Shown here piece by piece: positions 4,959 through 9,212 of a stretch of 9,212 nucleotides of DNA (position 1 is the stretch's first letter; every line of letters starts with the position of its first letter). The stretch is from assembly GCA_945928335.1 (NCBI GenBank), contig CAMENK010000022.1:1-9212 (forward strand), written 5' to 3'. The notes beneath the pieces are model-generated. The model ran no database searches, was not told where the DNA came from, and saw nothing but the letters and a program-made list of their open reading frames with translations. Made by a program: the position numbers and the translations under genes. The DNA is from an uncultured Bacillota bacterium (lineage in GTDB: Bacteria > Bacillota_I > Bacilli_A > RF39 > UBA660).

Positions 4959-7097
4959 TTGAAAAAAACAAGAACTGTAAAAATTAGTAAGATTTTTGTC
5001 TTAGTTGTTGTTTTTTTATTTGCAATAATTATTTTTAAATTGTCTTTTGTAGTATTAAGTCCTAAAGTAGATGGAATCAATTTAACCCAATTTGCTATGA
5101 ATAGGAATACAGTTAAAGAAACTATAACAGCAGAAAGAGGAACTATATATGATTCTTTAGGAAACTCTTTAGCTTTAAATGTAAATTCATATACAGTTAT
5201 AGCTTATTTATCTGAATCCAGAACTACTGATATGGATAATCCACAACATGTAGTTGATAAAGAAACTACTGCAGAAAAACTTAGTCCTTTAATAAATATG
5301 ACTAAAGAAAGAATACTAGATTTACTTAACACAGAAGGCGTTTATCAAGTTGAACTAGGACCTGGAGGAAGAGGAATAACAGAATTATTAAAAGAACAAA
5401 TAGATGATTTAAACCTACCAGGTATAGACTTTATAAAAAGCGTTAAAAGATACTATCCTAATAGAGATTTTTTAAGCTATACTTTAGGATATGCAAAAAC
5501 AAATGATGATGGTTCAATAGTAGGTGAAATGGGACTAGAATTAGAATTTGATAAAGAATTAACTGGTACTAACGGATTTAGAGAATATGAAAGCGATGTA
5601 TATGGTTATAAAATAGCTAATACTAGTGAAAATGTAACTCCTGCTATAAGCGGTAAAGATATTTATTTAACAATAGATACAAATATTCAAATGTTTACTG
5701 AACAAGCGATGAATAAACTTGAAACAGCAAGCAATTTGGAATGGGCTACCATAAGTGTGGTGAACGCAAAAACTGGTGAAATTTTAGGGGTAGCTTCAAA
5801 TCCAAGTTTTGATCCTAATACCAAAGAAATAGTAAGTTATTATGATCCATTTGTATCTTATACTTATGAACCAGGTTCAACCATGAAAATATTTTCATTC
5901 ATGGCAGCTGTAGAAAATGGATTATATAAAGGAGATGAAACTTATCAATCAGGAACTATAAAAGTAGGAGAAAATACTATAAAAGATTGGAATAACTGGG
6001 GATGGGGAACTATAACATTTGATCAGGGATTTTATGGTAGTTCAAACGTTGCAGCAACCTTATTATCTCAAAGACTTGGAGGTTCAGCATTAAAAGACTT
6101 TTACACAAAATTAGGATATGGACAAAAGACTGGTATAAATTTACCTAATGAACAAAAGGGAACTTTAAATTTTAAATATGAAGTAGAAGTAGCAAATGCA
6201 TCTTTTGGACAAGGAATGAGTGTAACTCCTATACAAATGGTTCAAGCATTAACTTGTCTTGCAAATGATGGTGTAGTAATTAAACCATATTTAGTAAAAA
6301 AAATAGTAGATAGTAAAACAGATGAAGTAGTACTTGAAAATAAAAGAATAAAAGTAGGGAAAGTAGCAAGTAGTGAAACAATTAAAAAGATGCAAGATTT
6401 AATGTGGGGAGTAGTTAATTCAGATGATCGAGTTGCAACAGGAACTGCATATAAAACAAGCGTTGTTACGACAATAGGAAAAACCGGAACTGCACAAATA
6501 GCTTCACCTAATGGTGGATACCTATTTGGTGAACTAAACTATGTAAGAAGTTTTGCTGGATTATTTCCTTATGAAGACCCACAAATAATCGTCTATGTAG
6601 CGGCAAGTAAAATTTCAAATTCTAAATTACTAAGTGAAGCAACTAAAACTTTAATTGAAGATGTTAGTACTTACTTAGGAATAGTAACAAATGATACTAA
6701 TGAAGAAGAACAAAGTTATGAAATATCATCTTATGTAAATAAAAAAGTAAGTGATTTAGATTATCTAAATGATTTAAATATTGATGTAGTTTTGATAGGT
6801 GATGGAGATAAAGTTATAAAACAATATCCATCTAAAGGAACTAAATTAAATGCTAATGATAAATTATTTTTACTAACAAATGCTACTGAAATAAAATATA
6901 CAAATATAGAAAACTGGTCTAGAAGTGACTTAAAAGAATATGCTAGTCTATTAGGAGTTAATTTTACTTTTAATGGATATGGATATAGTAAAAATACTAA
7001 TCTAGAAAATAGAACAGTCATTAAAGATGAGACTATAGAAATTACATTAGAACCTAAATACATTGAAGAAGATAATTTGACAAAAAATGACGAATAA
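4959..7097 (+). CDS. pbpB: Class B penicillin-binding protein (PBP2B/FtsI type) with two PASTA domains
   Basis: Septal peptidoglycan transpeptidase that cross-links stem peptides outside the membrane, working with FtsW. Its 712 residues comprise a basic N-terminus, one membrane anchor (about 9-33), a PBP dimer/pedestal domain opening ERGTIYDSLGNSLA (59-72), and the transpeptidase domain with all three catalytic motifs: S307-T-M-K310 (active Ser307), S361-S-N363 and K508-T-G-T511. Two C-terminal PASTA-like repeats follow (about 588-640 and 645-698), as in B. subtilis PBP2B and pneumococcal PBP2x. The start is the TTG at 4959 after GTAGGTG. Position after ftsL points to the division PBP; SpoVD is the main alternative. 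The 3' end contains a promoter for the next gene. mraY or murD, often next, are absent. Confidence 0.95.
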   Translation: MKKTRTVKISKIFVLVVVFLFAIIIFKLSFVVLSPKVDGINLTQFAMNRNTVKETITAERGTIYDSLGNSLALNVNSYTVIAYLSESRTTDMDNPQHVVDKETTAEKLSPLINMTKERILDLLNTEGVYQVELGPGGRGITELLKEQIDDLNLPGIDFIKSVKRYYPNRDFLSYTLGYAKTNDDGSIVGEMGLELEFDKELTGTNGFREYESDVYGYKIANTSENVTPAISGKDIYLTIDTNIQMFTEQAMNKLETASNLEWATISVVNAKTGEILGVASNPSFDPNTKEIVSYYDPFVSYTYEPGSTMKIFSFMAAVENGLYKGDETYQSGTIKVGENTIKDWNNWGWGTITFDQGFYGSSNVAATLLSQRLGGSALKDFYTKLGYGQKTGINLPNEQKGTLNFKYEVEVANASFGQGMSVTPIQMVQALTCLANDGVVIKPYLVKKIVDSKTDEVVLENKRIKVGKVASSETIKKMQDLMWGVVNSDDRVATGTAYKTSVVTTIGKTGTAQIASPNGGYLFGELNYVRSFAGLFPYEDPQIIVYVAASKISNSKLLSEATKTLIEDVSTYLGIVTNDTNEEEQSYEISSYVNKKVSDLDYLNDLNIDVVLIGDGDKVIKQYPSKGTKLNANDKLFLLTNATEIKYTNIENWSRSDLKEYASLLGVNFTFNGYGYSKNTNLENRTVIKDETIEITLEPKYIEEDNLTKNDE

Positions 7098-7104
7098 ATA
7101 TAAT
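7077..7104 (+). promoter_or_regulatory. Consensus sigma-A promoter of the sirA-like gene
   Basis: TTGACA (7077-7082), a 16-nt spacer, then TATAAT (7099-7104); both hexamers are perfect consensus. It overlaps the last codons of the PBP gene and would start RNA near 7111, giving a leader of about 16 nt with GAGGTG (7116-7121) as ribosome site. No Spo0A-box-like TGTCGAA sequence is visible nearby. Confidence 0.85.
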
Positions 7105-7126
7105 ATACTTATACTGAGGTGCAAGT

Positions 7127-7558
7127 ATGAGAATATATTATATTTTTTTAATTAAAGATGAAGCATATAAAATAGCTAAAGAAAAACCAGGGAATTTATA
7201 CAAGATATTAGAAAGTATATATTTATTAAATAATGAAGATGTAGTATTAGGATATAGAATGTTTGATAAAATATGTAATACTATTTCTAAGAAAAACTTA
7301 AATAAATTATTAGATGATTCTAATATAGATAGTTTAAGTTATACTCATTTTAATAATACTCATATGATAAATGATTTCTTAGAAAATGAAACAACCAAAT
7401 TAATAGTTAATAATAGTCATATAAAATTAAAAACTAATTCTCCATATCCAACATTCTTTAAAAACTTAAAAAATATAAATAATTTATTTGTATGTGATTT
7501 TATAAATAGTGATTATTTCTTTCTAAGAAACTTAAATGTAAAGGAACCTAATAGATAA
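7127..7558 (+). CDS. sirA: SirA-like inhibitor of replication initiation
   Basis: Probable SirA (YneE) family protein, 143 residues. In B. subtilis SirA binds domain I of DnaA and blocks new rounds of replication when sporulation begins. Visible similarity, from my memory of the B. subtilis protein, is YYIFLIKDE near the N-terminus (YYTYLIKEE there) and a C-terminal DFINSDYFFL (DFNSKRYGWL there); length is close to the usual 148. The middle is low in recognisable motifs and rich in Asn. yneF follows, as it follows sirA in B. subtilis, which supports the call. There is no signal peptide or membrane segment. The ATG at 7127 follows GAGGTG with 5 nt spacing. Its own consensus promoter suggests expression independent of the dcw operon. 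Uncertain: family membership is judged by eye. Confidence 0.7.
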   Translation: MRIYYIFLIKDEAYKIAKEKPGNLYKILESIYLLNNEDVVLGYRMFDKICNTISKKNLNKLLDDSNIDSLSYTHFNNTHMINDFLENETTKLIVNNSHIKLKTNSPYPTFFKNLKNINNLFVCDFINSDYFFLRNLNVKEPNR

Positions 7559-7587
7559 TTTTAGTTGTTATTTTAAACTATCTATTA
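7549..7587. repeat. Perfect 9-bp inverted repeat centred on the yneF -35
   Basis: TAATAGATA (7549-7557) and TATCTATTA (7579-7587) are exact inverted repeats separated by 21 nt. The left arm covers the sirA stop codon, the centre falls in the -35 hexamer, and the right arm abuts the -10. No T tract follows, so it is not a terminator. It could be a regulator site, but arms this AT-rich may arise by chance. Confidence 0.35.
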
Positions 7588-7593
7588 TATAAT
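7565..7593 (+). promoter_or_regulatory. Sigma-A type promoter upstream of yneF
   Basis: TTGTTA (7565-7570), a 17-nt spacer, then perfect TATAAT (7588-7593). Transcription would start near 7600, right at the AGGAGG ribosome site (7600-7605), so the leader would be very short. It lies in the 55-nt gap between sirA and yneF. Confidence 0.65.
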
Positions 7594-7613
7594 TTATACA
7601 GGAGGAAATAATT

Positions 7614-7826
7614 ATGATTTGGGATATATTATATGTTTTGGGTGGAATTGTAATAGGAATAATTATAGGTTTTCTTATAGCTAGAAAGTTAATGAAAAAA
7701 GAACTTCAAAAAAATCCACCAATAAATGAAGAAATGATAAAAACTTTAATGAGAGGAATGGGTAGAACACCTAATCAAAAGCAAGTTAATCAACTTATGA
7801 AACAAATGAGTAAATATAATCAATAA
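7614..7826 (+). CDS. yneF: UPF0154 family membrane protein YneF
   Basis: Small single-pass membrane protein of unknown function, 70 residues. A Gly/Ile-rich membrane segment occupies about 5-23, followed by a basic stretch RKLMKKELQ and the family signature NPPINEEMIKTLMRGMGRTP (35-54), then LMKQM near the end. This matches UPF0154 proteins of Bacilli closely in length and order. The ATG at 7614 has an ideal AGGAGG (7600-7605) at 8 nt. It sits after the sirA-like gene, as in B. subtilis, and has its own promoter in the gap. Gene order suggests a shared conserved neighbourhood rather than a demonstrated joint function. Confidence 0.93.
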   Translation: MIWDILYVLGGIVIGIIIGFLIARKLMKKELQKNPPINEEMIKTLMRGMGRTPNQKQVNQLMKQMSKYNQ

Positions 7827-7898
7827 AAGGTTACTTGAAAACAAAATAAACCTAATGATTGAAGTATTATATATAACAAGCAACAAGGAGATGAATAT

Positions 7899-8102
7899 AT
7901 GCAATTAGATAATTTTACAATAGCTACATTGAGAGATAAAATTATTGAAAATTCTAGAGAATTAAAAATGCTTAGAAAACAATCTGAATTAGCAAACTTA
8001 TTAAAAGCTTTAGAATTAGGACTAATTGATAAAGAGGAAGTTCTAAATAATAAAGTTTATATAGAATTTTTAGGAAAAGAATATACTAGAAGACTTAAAT
8101 AG
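7899..8102 (+). CDS. Small charged hypothetical protein, 67 residues
   Basis: Not recognised. The 67-residue product is mostly helical in composition (Leu, Lys, Glu) with no Cys, no signal peptide and no membrane segment. It opens MQLDNFTIATLRDKIIENSR and ends in basic residues. A repeated Leu/Ile spacing over about 10-45 could form an amphipathic helix or helical hairpin. It is not the DUF896 (YnzC) protein that lies near yneF in B. subtilis, because the RINEL and EQ-LR-YL features are missing. It looks real: AAGGAG (7885-7890) precedes the ATG by 8 nt, and the stop is built into a clear terminator. A short out-of-frame ATG at 7891 lies between ribosome site and start. No convincing promoter is seen in the 72-nt gap after yneF, so it is probably co-transcribed. 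Confidence 0.75.
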   Translation: MQLDNFTIATLRDKIIENSRELKMLRKQSELANLLKALELGLIDKEEVLNNKVYIEFLGKEYTRRLK

Positions 8103-8130
8103 AATACTAAATTAAAGTATTCTATTTTTT
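8100..8130 (+). terminator. Intrinsic terminator before ftsW
   Basis: TAGAATACT (8100-8108) pairs with AGTATTCTA (8116-8124), a perfect 9-bp stem with a 7-nt loop, followed by six T (8125-8130). It contains the stop codon of the preceding gene. It should separate ftsW from the upstream unit, so ftsW needs its own promoter or read-through; only weak promoter-like sequence (TAAAAT at 8141) is seen in the gap. Confidence 0.88.
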
Positions 8131-8162
8131 ATTATTATCATAAAATTAAATAGGTGATATTT

Positions 8163-9152
8163 TTGAAAAAAGATAAAATATTATACATCACTACAATTAT
8201 ATTAGCGACTTTTGGATTAATTATGATTTATTCAAGCAGTTATATATGGGCTGAGTATAAATTTAATAATCCATTTAAATATGTAATTAATCAAGGAATA
8301 TTTTTAATTTTAGGTATTTTTTTAATGACTTTAGTAAGTAAAATAGATTATAAAATATATAAAAAATATTCTAATCATCTATTATTTTTTACTTTAATGC
8401 TTCTTATACTTGTTCTTATTCCAGGAATAGGTGTAGTAAGAAATGGAAGTAGAAGTTGGTTTGGTATAGCTTCTTTTGGATTTCAACCTAGTGAAATATG
8501 TAAATTGTCTTTAGTTATATTTACATCTAAATATTTATCTAGAAATGATAAAGATAAAAAAATAACTAAATCATTCGTATTACCAATATTAGGTGTTATA
8601 ATGCTTTTCTTTGGTCTAATAATGCTAGAACCTGATTTTGGAACAGGTATGATTATAGTATGTGCTTTAATTGCTTTAATTTTTATTACTGGAGCTAATT
8701 TAGGAATATTTGTTAAACTTGGAATAATAGGATTACTTGGCATAGTTGGACTTATTATAGCTGCCCCTTATAGAATGAAAAGAATAATTTCATTTTTAAA
8801 TCCTTGGAGTGATCCTCTTGGAAGTGGATTTCAAATAATTCAATCTCTATATGCTATCGGACCTGGTGGTTTATTAGGACAAGGATTTTTAAAATCTAGA
8901 CAAAAACACTTTTATTTACCTGAACCACAAACAGACTTTATATTTTCCATAATAAGTGAAGAATTTGGTTTTCTAGGTGTAGTAATTGTATCACTTTTGT
9001 TCATTACAATATTTTATCGCACTATTAAAATTGCTATTGAAACAGAAGACTTATTTGCAAAATACTTATGCTTTGGACTATCATTTATGTTAATATTTCA
9101 AACATTATTAAATTTATGCGTAGTTGTTGGTATAGTTCCGGTAACAGGGTAG
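8163..9152 (+). CDS. ftsW: Septal peptidoglycan glycosyltransferase FtsW, 3' end missing
   Basis: SEDS-family polytopic membrane enzyme that polymerises lipid II into glycan strands at the septum, paired with the class B PBP. From the TTG at 8163 (AGGTGA 8152-8157 upstream) the frame gives 329 residues with about nine hydrophobic segments. Family features are all in place: MIYSSS (21-26), NGSRSWFGI and GFQPSE (94-111), the catalytic-type Asp in LEPDFGTG (D158), YAIGPGGLLGQG, and LPEPQTDFIFSIISEEFGF. The frame then stops at TAG right after GIVPVTG, where the family continues with a conserved LPF-SYGGSS segment and the last membrane helix. About 45-60 residues are therefore missing, and none of the three forward frames of the last 60 nt supplies them. 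RodA is the alternative; location favours FtsW. The break may be an insertion junction, a mutation or an assembly end. Confidence 0.88.
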   Translation: MKKDKILYITTIILATFGLIMIYSSSYIWAEYKFNNPFKYVINQGIFLILGIFLMTLVSKIDYKIYKKYSNHLLFFTLMLLILVLIPGIGVVRNGSRSWFGIASFGFQPSEICKLSLVIFTSKYLSRNDKDKKITKSFVLPILGVIMLFFGLIMLEPDFGTGMIIVCALIALIFITGANLGIFVKLGIIGLLGIVGLIIAAPYRMKRIISFLNPWSDPLGSGFQIIQSLYAIGPGGLLGQGFLKSRQKHFYLPEPQTDFIFSIISEEFGFLGVVIVSLLFITIFYRTIKIAIETEDLFAKYLCFGLSFMLIFQTLLNLCVVVGIVPVTG

Positions 9153-9167
9153 GTCCTACTAAGTAAC
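9141..9167. repeat. Imperfect 27-nt dyad at the point where ftsW homology ends
   Basis: The left half GTAACAGGGTAGG (9141-9153) and the reverse complement of the right half, GTTACTTAGTAGG (9155-9167), agree at 9 of 13 positions about a single central T (9154), with the five bases next to the centre identical. The premature stop of ftsW lies at its centre. A short imperfect dyad at a gene break resembles a recombinase crossover site, but nothing in the window confirms that. Confidence 0.35.
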
Positions 9168-9212
9168 TGAAAATTTCTTCTTTATTCTAAAGGAATTATA
9201 GTTTTTTAGAAT
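9153..9212. other. 60-nt non-ftsW tail of the window
   Basis: No forward frame encodes the expected FtsW C-terminus. ATTCTAAA (9184-9191) and TTTAGAAT (9205-9212) form a perfect 8-bp inverted repeat with a 13-nt loop reaching the window edge. The minus strand is open from 9212 to a TAG at 9161-9159 (17 codons), which could be the 3' end of a convergent gene or mean nothing at this length. No gene is called. Confidence 0.3.

Noticed and set aside
7105..7128. ATACTT/AAGTAT inverted repeat around the sirA ribosome site
   Set aside because: The left arm lies at or before the predicted transcription start, so the hairpin would not form in the RNA; six AT-rich pairs can be chance.
7827..7898. Promoter or terminator in the yneF to 67-residue-gene gap
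   Set aside because: TATTAT and TTGAAA sequences are present but at wrong spacing (24 nt), and the AGGTT/AACCT pairing is only 5 bp without a T tract.
7899..8102. DUF896 (YnzC) identity for the small gene, suggested by the yneF neighbourhood
   Set aside because: The family's conserved RINEL and EQ-LR-YL features are missing.
1..9152. UGA reassigned to Trp as in mycoplasmas
   Set aside because: All genes read through in the standard bacterial code, all Trp codons are TGG and no frame is rescued by reading TGA. The absence of TGA stops fits strong AT bias with a small sample.
9141..9212. Group I or group II intron beginning inside ftsW
   Set aside because: The bases after the break do not match the group II GUGYG start, and a group I P1 helix with the exon GGGT would need a loop of only two bases; the visible 60 nt cannot support an intron.

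Overview
The window looks like chromosome from a very AT-rich, low-GC Gram-positive bacterium of the Bacilli/Mollicutes-like kind. The evidence is AGGAGG-type ribosome sites, several TTG starts, sigma-A-type promoters, short AT-rich intrinsic terminators, a class B PBP with PASTA domains, and UPF0154 (YneF) and SirA-like proteins. The last two families are typical of Bacilli. All genes are on the + strand. Every stop is TAA or TAG and Trp is TGG, so nothing calls for a variant genetic code. The organism keeps a peptidoglycan/divisome gene set, so it is not a wall-less mollicute.

Layout. (1) 1-1864: rpsB and tsf, a translation operon; S2 carries an extra C-terminal Rho_N/SAP-like domain. (2) 1865-2480: a membrane-anchored thioredoxin-fold protein without CxxC. 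The intrinsic terminator expected after tsf lies inside its 5' coding region. (3) 2482-3188: a monocistronic sigma-70 family gene with its own promoter and terminator. (4) 3240-7097: a dcw operon (mraZ, rsmH, ftsL, PBP2B-type transpeptidase) behind a good promoter and a four-repeat MraZ operator. (5) 7077-8130: an inserted unit with its own consensus promoters, coding for a SirA-like replication-initiation inhibitor, YneF and an unrecognised 67-residue protein, closed by a terminator. (6) 8163-9212: ftsW, which stops abruptly at the conserved Pro-Val-Thr-Gly motif and is followed by 60 nt that do not resemble ftsW.

How the genes fit together. MraZ should repress its own operon. RsmH methylates 16S rRNA. 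FtsL, the class B PBP and FtsW form the septal peptidoglycan synthase core. A SirA homologue (a DnaA antagonist in B. subtilis) between the PBP and ftsW puts a replication-control gene inside the division cluster. mraY and murD, often found here, are absent from this stretch.

Most notable: the second half of mraZ contains several perfect inverted repeats, including a concentric set with about 20 bp of pairing over 58 nt (3587-3644). It coincides with a patch of GC-rich codons unlike the rest of the window, as if synonymous codons were chosen to keep an RNA (or DNA) structure. The other main oddities are the S2 fusion, the terminator inside a reading frame, and the broken ftsW end with an imperfect dyad at the break point.
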